A DNA stretch of 64,000 bases from Saccharina japonica (lineage: Eukaryota > Sar > Phaeophyceae > Laminariales > Laminariaceae), in assembly GCA_008828725.1 (NCBI GenBank), contig MEHQ01000339.1, forward strand, positions 293,207-357,206, given 5' to 3'. The notes below the pieces were generated by a model. It was not told the DNA's origin, did not search any database, and saw nothing but the letters and a program-made list of their open reading frames with translations. Both the position numbers and the translations under genes were made by a program. Shown piece after piece: positions 39,789 to 50,647 of the stretch (the first letter of the stretch is position 1; each line of letters starts with the position of its first letter).

Positions 39789-41215
39789 TGCCAAAATCAG
39801 GTACCAGGTATATATTAAAACGAAGTAAATAACATACGCCACGAGCGGTGTTTTTTCTTCGAAAAGCCATCAACTTTACCAGGGGTAGCGGGGGTAGTTT
39901 TGTTTTTGAGCCTGAATACCAGGAGTAAATGTGCGGCCTCCAAAATATTAATATTAACAGTTTTTTATGGCCCTTCATATATTAATTCGTTCGTGAAGGC
40001 CTTCATTGCTTTCGTGATCGCACTTACTCTTACGACGAGTACTTCTGTACTGTTGTACCAATATAGTAGCCACATTATTAATAGCATACGAAGGAATCAT
40101 CGAGTTAATTTGAGATTGAACTGCTCGCTTTCCGTACCGTATCAGCAAGCAGCAGTATATAATAGCGGGAAGCGGGAAGAGGCCTCGTACGAGGTAGCCT
40201 CATAGTAGTACAGTTTTGGGAAGAGGCCTATTAATAGCACGATGTGAAGAATATATACACCAGTCATACACCTTTTGCGCCACGGCAAGAGTACTTGTGG
40301 CACCCTCCCCCGTTGCCAGCTTTAAAGCCTCGACCATCCTCGAGAAACCGCTTGTATACACGGCGGCGCGAACTTCCTTTGCTGTATATGCATACTTAAG
40401 TAAGAACCAGGGCGTAAAATAGGCGTCCGGCTCGTGGAGCGGCCCCGCACCACGAGCCGTAGGCGAGGTGCGGCCCCCCGCAGGGGCCCCCGGAGGGCCA
40501 CCGGAGGCCGTTTGTTAAAAAATATATGCATCAATATACTCAAAATGTGCCTCTAACCCGCTCGTTTTAGCTGTTTGAGGCCTGCTATGTCCTCAAGCAG
40601 AGGAAACCAGCCCCAATAGAGCATCTAAAACGAAATCAACACTCAAAGAGCCCCCAAAACTTACTCCTAATTTGCTTTCGGGCCCGCACAATTTTTTTCG
40701 CCTACAGCGAAAAGAGGTGCGGCACAACAAAAAAACGTGGTGCGGCAAGCCGCACCATGCCCCCGGTACGTGATAAAAAAAAAACAGATTCAGGACAAAA
40801 ACGTGCGCCAGCGCAACATTCCACCGCCTATTTTACGCTCTGGTATGAACTGAGTCGATCTCGACGCGGCAAACAAACTGCAGTCTGTGTCCACATTGTA
40901 CTGTATACGCGCGTATGAATATCGTATATATGTTATGTATCGTTGTGGCAGGTCGTATGTCGGAGTGTGGTGATGTCTTCGTGTCGGGCGTACAGGCGAC
41001 AGTGAACGTAAGGCCTCTGATTGGCTCAAAATGCGCAAATATCAGTTGAAAGCTAGACAAAGTAGACAAATCCACGTGTACCTGACCATTTCATGCCAAC
41101 ATCAAGTACGATGTGAGGCTGGACAGTGACAGGTAGGTGTCCTGGCGTGTGATTTGTACTTGGTTTTAGTGTTGTACCTGTTTTTGGCACCAAAGTGACC
41201 AGGTATACCTGATTT
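39789..41215. mobile_element. Non-autonomous element, CCAAAATCAGGTA ends, copy 2 (with nested insert)
   Basis: Starts GCCAAAATCAGGTACCAGG and ends CAGGTATACCTGATTTTGGC, inverted over at least 14 bp. It aligns with 27.80-28.90 kb except for the 435-bp insert at 40408-40842. An internal CCATTTCATGCCAACATC repeats part of the terminal motif. No transposase. Confidence 0.6.
40408..40842. mobile_element. hAT-type MITE nested in the previous element
   Basis: The ends CAGGGCGTAAAATAGGCG and (other strand) CAGAGCGTAAAATAGGCG differ at one base. GTAAGAAC (40400-40407) and GTATGAAC (40843-40850) form an 8-bp target duplication with one difference, fitting the hAT pattern nTnnnnAn. The paralogue at 28.5 kb shows the site without the insert. 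The interior is GC-rich at the left and non-coding. Confidence 0.85.
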
Positions 41216-41404
41216 TGGCTACGTAAAACCCTAAAATTATATCATATGTGTCTGTTCGATCTTCATCTCCGTCGGCATCCAGCACTTTGATATTGTGTAT
41301 TATCTCGCACTAGCTGTCGTGCTTTCCTGGCTTTCTCATTTTATTATTTTTTCTTTTTCGTTACCACGACACAGAGATACGTAGAGCGTAGAGGGTTAGG
41401 TTAG

Positions 41405-41853
41405 AACAGCCGATTTTCCTAATTGAGAATTGCGTTTCCGATGGGAATGAAAATCGATTTTAGTACTTTGTTATTGTTTAAGAGTTGTATTTTGCTCACG
41501 ATCAAAAATTGACCTAGAAAATATGTTCCTCGATGGCAGGTATCGATCCACGAAAAATAAATGAAATCGGCCTTGACTGACTCGAAGAATTGAGGATTTA
41601 AGGGAAATTGCATTTATGAGCGAGGTCCCTCGCCCATAAATACTGATTTTGTGGGATTCTCGATATCTTGAGACTGCCGATGCCAATTTCGTTTTGTTTT
41701 TTTTTGTCATCGACGGTTGTCACAACTGACAATAGTTTACAGTGAAAAAAAGGACTGGAAGGGAAGTACATCTCTTACAATTAAAAAAACATTGGTTTCG
41801 ATTTTCCTTCTCGTCGGAAAGGCAATTCTCAATTATTAGGAAAATCGGCTGTT
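41405..41853. mobile_element. MITE with long AACAGCCGATTTTCC ends
   Basis: The left AACAGCCGATTTTCCTAATT, GAGAATTGCGTTTCCGA and the right on the other strand AACAGCCGATTTTCCTAATA, ATTGAGAATTGCCTTTCCGA are inverted over about 55 bp. A central GAGCGAGGTCCCTCGC hairpin lies near 41.62 kb. About 449 bp. I could not find a clear target duplication, so the superfamily is open. Confidence 0.65.
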
Positions 41854-42249
41854 TGACGGTGAGATAAGAAATCAGAAAATATTACGGGTTGTCCTTTCTA
41901 CTATTGAATACGGAATTGGTACACGAGAACGTATTGTTCGCGAAAAACGTATTTCCGAAGGATATATGTGTGGAGGTCAACATCCAACACAAAAATCGCA
42001 AGCTTTGGGTTCCCCTCGAAGTTTGTATTGGTACAAAACAGTAATCAAGATGATGATGTTGTTGACGACGCGGATAGCATCCCCTCGAACAAAATCGTAA
42101 CGTGCTTCGGGTTACACTACACCCGCCCACTCCGCACCCCATCTAAAATTCCAAGCCAGCACATACTCACTCGAGAGGAAGCCCCCTCTCATCAACACAA
42201 CAACTACTTACTGTATAATCCCTCCCATCACGCACTCGTTCGTGCCAAG

Positions 42250-42333
42250 CCGTCCCGCATTTCGTCTGTGGGGTCGGCTCTGCTTGTCACGGCCTCTGCG
42301 CTGACCCTCTCCAACGCCCACCTAGAGTACAAG
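42250..42333 (+). pseudogene. Spondin-like first exon without its start codon
   Basis: Paralogue of the 33.0 kb exon: the frame reads SSVGSALLVTASALTLSN, AHLEYK, then donor GTAAGC. Upstream sequence also matches (GTGCCAAGCCGTCC against CACCAAGCCATCC), but about 45 bases that hold the ATG at 33.0 kb are missing. An in-frame ATG exists only at 41968 and would bury the signal peptide. Probably dead, though it could serve copy B if translation starts from a spliced upstream exon. Confidence 0.65.
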
Positions 42334-43199
42334 GTAAGCCAGACACCAAACATAAGAGTGCAGCAGCAGCAGCAGCAGCGGTCGTCAAACCCGACCAACC
42401 CTCTCCATTATTCCATGATACGAGTACATATTTATATTATTATTGTTGTTAAATGTTATATCCTTGCCATCCGACAATGGGTAGCATTATTAGCACTTCG
42501 AAATATGAACCCCAAAGGAACAACACCATTTATTTCCTTGACGCATCCATTTACTGTTTTTGGTTTACGGTGCACCGCTTTAGGTTGATTTTTTTCGCAG
42601 GAGATTTTCGTGTGGTTACTGGTCACAGTACGCGACAGATGTTAATAGTCTCTTACTTTTGGCCAGACTATAATTATTATGTAAGACTGGCTGTGCTGCA
42701 CACTATTTTTCAGTACAAAGAGGTCGCATTCATTCATATTTTCCCTCAAACATCTCGGTCTCAAGTTCTGAATTATCAGATTCTTGATCACATATACGAC
42801 GTATGTCGCGAACGTACTACTGCTGTACGAGTAGTATTCGTTTCGAACTGGGATTATACAGCAGTAGTGCCTACCTGTTGACGGCCTCCCTATCCCCACA
42901 GTGCGGCAGGCAGTGGTGTCAACCTTGTATGTTAGGGGTGTGGTGAAGCCGCTGCGGTGCGTTGAGCGCACGTCCCAACACTCGGGCAGTGCTCTGTGAA
43001 GCTGCCCCGAAGGCAAGAATAACAATCAGTACAGGACAGGACACCTACAGTAATAAGAAGCAGGGTAATAAGAAAGCCAGGCTGAGATTTAAAGAAATAT
43101 AAAATTTTGGGAGTCGTTATCTTGAAATTAGTGTGGAACGCACGCTCTCTCAAATAAGAAATCCAGCCTGGACTAAATTTCCTGTTTCTTATTAGGTGT

Positions 43200-43835
43200 C
43201 TTGTACTGCTGTACTGCTGTAGATCAAATATTAAATATCCAACCGCCCGATTCCGGTGAACTCCCCACCGTTGTCCGCGCGGAAGCATCGCGGCAGCCCC
43301 ATGTGGTTCATGTCGGCGATGAACTTCTTCACGTACGCGGTCGTCTCCGATTTCTTCTTCATCCCGTAAGGCCGCATCCACCTCGAGGCGCTGTCCACAA
43401 ACATGATCAGGTAGACGGACCCCCCCATAGACGCCTCGTAGGGGCCGGCCAGATCGATATGCACCGTCTCCATGGGCCTCCCCGCGCCGCCGCCGCCGAC
43501 ACTGATGCGCCCACATACTACTACGATGATGACAATGGCGACTACGGCGACTACTACCACGAGCAACCGGCACCGGAGGACTACGGCTACGTCGATCATC
43601 AGCATATGCCAACGCCACCGCAGACCCAGCAGCCTCCCTCCAGCTATGCCCCGTTCCCTTCCTCTTCGCCTGCTCCCGGAGCGTCTTCATCTCCCCCGAG
43701 CCAACTGCATCTTCTGATGGCACGATCGGTGCCACAAGGAAGCCGGCGCGTCGCAACAATCAGAGCGATAAGAGACAGGAATATCCCGTGTTCGTTTACG
43801 AAACGGTTAAACCACAGAGCTCGTATGATATGATG
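43200..43835. mobile_element. Ty1/copia fossil: integrase-core fragment (unit 1a)
   Basis: On the minus strand (43231-43605) the integrase core is plain: METVHIDLAGPYE, YLIMFVDSASRWM and CFRADNGGEFTG. Beside it, a plus-strand frame from about 43.5 to 43.83 kb is rich in Tyr, Asp, Pro and Gln (YYYDDDNGDYGDYYHEQP). Only these parts of the element are visible, and its ends were not identified. It is a fragment, and broken. Confidence 0.7.
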
Positions 43836-44184
43836 CTACTCACTCAGTCAACGCTGACTGAGTGACCTAGACAAGTACGGGCATCCGCATCCGGTGTGCC
43901 TCACCTATGAATTATCTCGCTAAATATCTAAATATTGGGAAGAAACACGGAATTCATTTTTGAATATGGGATATTTTAGATACATACCATAGACAATCAC
44001 AGACAGAAACTGCTCCACATAACTACAATGGATGTCAGCGCGCAGGTCAACTCTGAGGAATCATCAACATAATATATAACGGTCGAGAGATAATACATAT
44101 TAAATACATATGTATGTCCACACAGGTCCACATGCATATCATAACAGATTTGGAGAGAAACAAAGGAATTATCAAATGTACTAA

Positions 44185-44345
44185 TATTATTTCATTAGCC
44201 ACCTGACAAATGTGCAGCTCTTATTTCAGTCATTACCTTTCACATACACCTATCACAATCATCAATCATCCCTGGATGCTGTACTATAAAAAAAACTACA
44301 GCAGTATCACAAGCATCAATCATCCCTGAATACTATTGATATTAA
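44185..44345 (-). mobile_element. SINE-like element, head type ii (unit 1a)
   Basis: On the minus strand: TCAGGGATGATTGATG, GTGTATGTGAAAGGTAATGA, AATAAGAGCTGCACATTTGT and CAGGTGGCTAATG followed by AAATAATATT. The duplicate-unit counterpart is at about 46.45-46.61 kb. Confidence 0.5.
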
Positions 44346-44835
44346 CATCTACAAAGTAAATTAGAAATTCGTACGTAGAACGAAAGAGATGCATTGTATC
44401 GGGTAAAAGCATCTCCCGCCCTTTAATCCTGCTTCTTAGATTGCCCCTTTCTGTATTGTGTGAGTTGTCATCGGACATTTGTCGGATCCGATTTTCCGAC
44501 GTGTTGTTTCTGGCATTGACCGACCAATTGCCTTTCACTCCGTGTGTTAGCAGGACGGGTCTCTCCCTCCCGTTAAAGCATAACCCCCCGTCTTGTTGCC
44601 CGATTTACCCGAAGCGTTAACCATTAGTGCAGCCTCATCCCATACAGTACCGGCCCGCCCATAAGAATGGAGCTCACAAGAAAGTCAGCCTGATAAAATC
44701 AAAACAAATAATAAAGCTCTCAGCCTAGTCAGTGCATAAGCGGCAAGAAAGTGACCCCTTTCTGTGGCTGGCCTGGGCCCAAGCCACCACTCACTGTACA
44801 GCAGTTCTAGGTAAAACGTCTGATATCGGGGACCA

Positions 44836-44836
44836 N
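44836..44836. other. Single N, contig junction
   Basis: One ambiguous base separating unit 1a from unit 1b. A lone N between perfect-register copies is a scaffolding mark, not a base-calling problem. Confidence 0.9.
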
Positions 44837-47096
44837 CTTTAGGTTGATTTTTTTCGCAGGAGATTTTCGTGTGGTTACTGGTCACAGTACGCGACAGATG
44901 TTAATAGTCTCTTACTTTTGGCCAGACTATAATTATTATGTAAGACTGGCTGTGCTGCACACTATTTTTCAGTACAAAGAGGTCGCATTCATTCATATTT
45001 TCCCTCAAACATCTCGGTCTCAAATTCTGAATTATCAGATTCTTGATCACATATACGACGTATGTCGCGAACGTACTACTAGCTGTAGTAGTATTCGTTT
45101 CGAACTGGGATTATACGGCAGTAGTACCTACCTGTTGACGGCCTCCCTATCCCCACAGTGCGGCAGGCAGTGGTGTCAACCTTGTATGTTAGGGGTGTGG
45201 TGAAGCCGCTGCGGTGCGTTGAGCGCACGTCCCAACACTCGGGCGGTGCTCTGTGAAGCTGCCCCGAAGGCAAGCATAACAATCAATGCAGGACAGGATA
45301 CCTACAGGAATAAGAAGCAGGGTAATAAGAAAGCCAGGCTGAGATTTGTAGAAATATAAAATTTGGGAGTCGTTATCTTGAAATTAGTGTGGAACGCACC
45401 CTCTCTCAAATAAGAAATCCAGCCTGGACTAAATTTCCTGTTTCTTATTAGGTGTCTTGTACTGCTGTACTGCTGTAGATCAAATATTAAATATCCAACC
45501 GCCCGATTCCGGTGAACTCCCCACCGTTGTCCGCGCGGAAGCATCGCGGCAGCCCCATGTGGTTCATGTCGGCGATGAACTTCTTCACGTACGCGGTCGT
45601 CTCCGATTTCTTCTTCATCCCGTAAGGCCGCATCCACCTCGAGGCGCTGTCCACAAACATGATCAGGTAGACGGACCCCCCCATAGACGCCTCGTAGGGG
45701 CCGGCCAGATCGATATGCACCGTCTCCATGGGCCTCCCCGCGCCGCCGCCGCCGACACTGATGCGCCCACATACTACTACGATGATGACACTGGCGACTA
45801 CGGCGACTACTACCACGAGCAACCGGCACCGGAGGACTACGGCTACGTCGATCATCAGCATATGCCAACGCCACCGCAGACCCAGCAGCCTCCCTCCAGC
45901 TATGCCCCGTTCCCTTCCTCTTCGCCTGCTCCCGGAGCGTCTTCATCTCCCCCGAGCCAACTGCATCTTCTGATGGCACGATCGGTGCCACAAGGAAGCC
46001 GGCGCGTCGCAACAATCAGAGCGATAAGAGACAGGAATATCCCGTGTTCGTTTACGAAACGGTTAAACCACAGAGCTCGTATGATATGATGCTACTCACT
46101 CAGTCAACGCTGACTGAGTGACCTAAACAAAAGTACGGGCATCCGCATCCGGTGTGCCTCACCTATGAATTATCTCGCTAAATATCTAAATATTGGGAAG
46201 AAACACGGAATTCATTTTTGAATATGGGATATTTTAGATACATACCATAGACAATCACAGACAGAAACTGCTCCACATAACTACAATGGATGTCAGCGCG
46301 CAGGTCAACTCTGAGGAATCATCAACATAATGTATAACGAGGTCGAGAGATAATGCATATTAAATACATATGTATGTCCACACAGGTCCACATGCATATC
46401 GTAACAGATTTGGAGAGAAACAAAGGAATTATCAAATGTACTAATATTATTTCATTAGCCACCTGACAAATGTGCAGCTCTTATTTCAGTCATTACCTTT
46501 CACATACACCTATCACAATCATCATCAATCATCACTGGATGCTGTACTATAAAAAAAAACTACAGTATCACAATCATCAATCATCCCTGAATACTATTGA
46601 TATTAACATCTCTAAAGTAAATTAGAAATTCGTACGTAGAACGAAAGAGATGCATTGTATCGGGTAAAAGCATCTCCCGCCCTTTAATCCTGCTTCTTAG
46701 ATTGCCCCTTTCTGTATTGTGTGAGTTGTCATCGGACATTTGTCGGATCCGATTTTCCGACGTGTTGTTTCTGGCATTGACCGACCAATTGCCTTTCACT
46801 CCGTGTGTTAGCAGGACGGGTCTCTCCCTCCCGTTAAAGCATAACCCCCCGTCTTGTTGCCCGATTTACCCGAAGCGTTAACCATTAGTGCAGCCTCATC
46901 TCATACAGTACCGGCCCGCCCATAAGAATGGAGCTCACAAGAAAGTCAGCCTGATAAAATCAAAACAAATAAGAAAGCTCTCAGCCTAGTCAGTGCATAA
47001 GCTGCAAGAAAGTGACCCCTTTCTGTGGCTGGCCTGGGCCCAAGCCACCACTCACTGTACAGCAGTTCTAGGTAAAACGTCTGATATCGGGGACCA
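44837..47096. repeat. Duplicate unit 1b
   Basis: Second copy of 42578-44835, offset by 2259 bases, ending GGGGACCA before unique DNA. Differences look allelic: GACACTGG for GACAATGG near 45.79 kb, TACAGGAATAAG for TACAGTAATAAG near 45.30 kb. Confidence 0.9.
45457..46090. mobile_element. Ty1/copia fossil: integrase-core fragment (unit 1b)
   Basis: Same parts as at 43.20-43.84 kb: integrase core on the minus strand at 45487-45861 and the Tyr/Pro-rich frame on the plus strand. It is probably the other allele of the same locus rather than a second insertion. Confidence 0.7.
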
Positions 47097-47205
47097 AAAT
47101 TAGGAGGCGCAGCACAAGAAAGTGTGCCTTCGCGCGCGCCCAGAATAAGAAAGTCAGACTCAGCCCGATTTCAGGTTTCTTGGGAGAGGGCCGGTACTGT
47201 AGGTG
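46925..47205. repeat. Repeat fragment, partner of 1.69-2.06 kb
   Basis: AAGAAAGTCAGCCTGA, CTGTGGCTGGCCTGGGCCC, then CGCGCGCCCAGAATAAGAAA and CAGCCCGATTTCAGG. It matches the left edge of the copy A duplication, diverged, and links the two duplicated regions beyond the gene itself. Possible LTR remnant. Confidence 0.45.
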
Positions 47206-47277
47206 CGGAACTCCGTCAGCCCTATACACCTTTTCGTGCATGTTGTCATCCCTCGTGCTCATTACATGGTGGACATG

Positions 47278-47640
47278 TCGCCCCGGTGGGCTAGCAGGCA
47301 GCCACGAAGCCTCTTGAAGCCAAGATCTTGAGTCCGAGCCCCCCCGACTGCATGCTCGTAGGGACGTTTTCTCGAAAAACAATATCTTGACTACGAGCAG
47401 CGGAAAGCGCGAGAGCGTGAGTTAGCAAAATTCGATGAAAATCGACGAGCGTTGGGAAGGCTGAATGAACCCTCTGCGCGATAAAAATCGAAGCAAGAAC
47501 CGTAGTGGGGGGGGGGGGGGAGAGGAGCCTACTTTGTGACCCCGGATCTGAGTTACGATTATGGAGAGGGAGAAAGACAGGAGTGCGAAGATAAAATAAA
47601 TGGGATGGAAAACAAAATAAATATATATAGAAATACCATT
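47278..47640 (+). mobile_element. tRNA-derived SINE, full-length but worn
   Basis: The head GTCGCCCCGGTGGGCTAGCA with a box A-like TGGGCTAGCAGG and box B-like GAGTCCGAGCC, then body AGCGCGAGAGCGTGAG, GCGCGATAAAAATCGAAGC, a G run and TTTGTGACCCCGGATCTGAG, and end AAATGGGATGGAAAACAAA. It sits at the position of the 2.07-2.21 kb SINE of copy A. Confidence 0.7.
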
Positions 47641-47702
47641 AGAGTTGCGTCGACGCGGATCGGTCGTTAGTTACGAGTGGACCGTAAGACAGCTCTTCTT
47701 CT

Positions 47703-50644
47703 TGACAAAGGGCCCAACTTTCGATTGACAGCTTCGAAATAGCTTTTAGCTCTTCACTTTTTGCTGGCAGCAGCACGACTAGTCCGTACTTCAGGTTTGT
47801 CGGCAACGACGACAACGCACGGCAGAGCATGGCAGGCATTTCAACAGTAGCAGCAGCAGCAGCGCTTCGCTACCAACTACTTCGCTGGAGATATCGTCAA
47901 ACTGGTCATCAGACAGAGCTGATGATGTGCATCAGCAGCACAAGATCAACTGCTGCTGCGATAGCGCATGCCTAAGTAATGTGGCTCTGGGCGCGGGAGC
48001 TACGTGCAGCAGGGCGCGGGAGCTACGTGCAGCAGGGCGCGGGCGCTATGTGCAGCAGCAGCAGCAATGGGCGGAAGAAGCGGGCGCTCTGGTGCGCAAC
48101 CACCACGACGTACTGCCGTCGCTCGATGGCCGGCATTTGTACAGCACAACCACGGAGAGACACCAGCATACATACTATCAGATGGAAGAGCTCATGATGT
48201 ATAGCTGCACAACCGGATTTTTGTGGGTGTAGAGAGAGGCACCATCATGCAGACTATCAGGCAGGGCTCATGGCGTTCTGCTGCTGCTGTTGGTGTACTG
48301 CAGCACAGCAAGCACCAGTACTCAATCAACTTCTGCGACGGTAGCTCAGGCGGAAGATCATACGAATATGCGTTTATTGCTGCACTGTTGCGGTACAAAT
48401 CACAGATCATCAGATAGTGGTGTAGTAGCGTACAGTAGTTTCTTGCCCGGTGAATGGATTGCTCTTTTTGGCACTTTTCCGGAGTTTAGAGTTAATTATT
48501 CATTTTCGGAGCTCGGGCACACGAAATAGGCTGCCGCTTTGTATTGTTTGTTGCTGCTCTGCTACTACTGTTGAGTTATTGGACAGAAATACTGTATTGC
48601 GTGCTCGTAAGCGTTCATACTGCTGTGTTGCTGCTGCTGTGCACATCATAGACCGTCAACCTCGTAGTGCTGTAGCATACAGTAGTAGTTACTTGACAGG
48701 TGACTACTTTTGTTTTGGACTTTCAATCTGCGCAATACGCACGCCTTTTTAATTATTTTACAGGAAATCGGGAAATTCACAGGAAATTCTCTGTAAAATA
48801 ATACTAAATAAACAAGTCGTATCCGTACGAAGTACGTTCCACAGGGTACGAGTCTCATACAATACGTACACGGCCTCTATGTACAAGGGCAAAGTGTTTT
48901 GTTGTCTTCCGATCTGATGAAAAAGCTGATGGTACACATTGTCGACTCGTCCATGGACCACCACAGCAGTATAGGCTGCCGCTTTGTATTGTTTGTTTCT
49001 GCTCTTCTACTACTGCTGAGGTACTGTGCGCTTCTCTTGCGTCACCGGCATTTGGACGGTTTGCTGTATAGGCTAGCTTTTAATTAATGTACTGTATAAT
49101 TGAAACTCGTTGTAGCCACACTACTACTGTAATCCCCCATACAGCTGTAATTTTTGTCGGACAAGTCCAAACCCACCCACAAGCAAATTGTATTCGTGCA
49201 TGAATCAACTCCCATCTTACAACCACTCCAAAGGAAAGCCTTGTACTGGTACATATACATATATATATGTATATATGCCGACTCACCATACCCAACGTAA
49301 CATATGTTTTTCGCGTCGACCGCTTGATTGTACTGTATAATACCTGGTACATCGGACATAGCCTACTATTGTAGTCCGATATATGCCAACAAGATCCACC
49401 GTATCGACCATGGTTGAACGTAAATCGAAAACAACCGACTGTAATCCCCAATGGATCGGTACGTTCTCGCCCTGATAAATGAACATGCCGTCAGTGAGAT
49501 ATCGCATCATGAGTTATTTATGTATTTTGTTTTCTAGCCGTATTCCAGCATAGACCGTCCTCGTGACTATATATCGCACCCAAGCCCAGCCCCGTGCGCG
49601 TTTGTGCATGTCTATCTATTCTGATACATGCCGCCGTACAAGATCTAACGTAAACCTATTTTTCGGCATCGCCATGGTTGAATATATGTTGAACAAAATA
49701 ACCTATGAATAGTGCCGAAGGAGGGCTGGCGTGTTCCTGACCACATATTAGGCATGAATATGCCGCCCAGTGTGGAGTGTGGAACATGATGACTTATTTT
49801 TTCGGCATCGACCGCTCTTGACTATACCCAACCCTGTGTGTATATCCGTTCGTGCCCTTTTTGAATCGATATAATTTTGACATTTTCCTTAAACGATAAT
49901 GTACGGTCTGACCATGCATGACTACTGTATATCGACCTAAACCCACAGCCTGACGTGGGTTTCGTGTGTATGTCCTCGGTCGGTGTCCTATCCACCTTCG
50001 CTGGGTTGCTTTCGGCTTCCGAGATCTGTTCTCGATTAATACCTGATTAGCTTGTTATAGCTTGGCCTCCCGTATAACGCAACGATACATACTCTCGGTG
50101 CATGCTTTTAACTGCATGCTTGAACAGGAAATAAAGTGGCCTCCCCTATGCGCGATATAGGATGGAATCACTGTTGACATCACTTGAATTCGGTGTGGTC
50201 TGGCTTTATAGCCCTGACGACCTCGCACTACTATTATTTCTTCCCTCTTTCCCGCGTTGGTTTCCCTTCCCGCGTTGGGTTCTTCCCTAACCCGTGGGTA
50301 CCCTGGCCCCATCTCGGGTTGCGTAGCATTGTGTCTACTCGCGCCCCCGACCGCATCAATAGCTGTGTTAACGCTGCCTACTCTGTCTATAGTCCACATA
50401 CATACCGTTCGTGGCGACCCCGCGTCGCTGATCCGACCTCTTATCGTGAGCTAGTATCTTGGTGTTGTTGTTCCTTCCTTGCCTGTATCGTAGTCGGCGC
50501 GTCCCGGCTCCTGGGCGCCGCCGATCGAGATAGAAAAACAAACTGCGGAATGCGCGCTGGCCAGTCGTCTGACTGGATACCGATCGAGCGCCACCTATTT
50601 ACCGATGCGTCAGGGGCGTAAAAAAAAGAGAGAAAACGACACCA
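47703..50644. repeat. Duplicate unit 2a (ends at a single N)
   Basis: Starts TGACAAAGGGCCCAACTTTC and runs to GACACCA at the N. Matches 50648-53682. Contents: CAG/CTG-rich DNA, three 23-bp units of GCGCGGGAGCTACGTGCAGC (47991-48057), and a hairpin pair TTATTTTACAG and CTGTAAAATAA (about 48.75-48.80 kb). Frames such as 47927-48232 and 50184-50621 show no domain. I recognise no gene. Confidence 0.88.
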
Positions 50645-50646
50645 AA

Positions 50647-50647
50647 N
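50647..50647. other. Single N, contig junction
   Basis: One ambiguous base between units 2a and 2b, in the same arrangement as at 44836. Confidence 0.9.

Larger units (their letters stand above)
42578..44835. repeat. Duplicate unit 1a (ends at a single N)
   Basis: Starts CTTTAGGTTGATTTTTTTCG and runs to GGGGACCA at the N. It matches 44837-47096 end to end with only scattered base changes and short indels. Unique DNA lies only to its left. See the finding on contig overlap. Confidence 0.9.

Noticed and set aside
44837-47096. True tandem duplication with a second copia insertion
   Set aside because: The single N exactly at the joint and the lack of unique inner flank favour overlapping allelic contigs.
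47639-47839. 66-codon minus-strand frame (LPTNLKYGLVVLLPAKSEEL)
   Set aside because: Composition looks protein-like, but there is no recognisable domain, splice partner or independent paralogue; left unannotated.
50184-50621. 145-codon plus-strand frame seen again at 53221-53658
   Set aside because: Its conservation is explained by the N-joined duplicate units, which are probably alleles, so it gives no evidence of selection. No domain or signal recognised.
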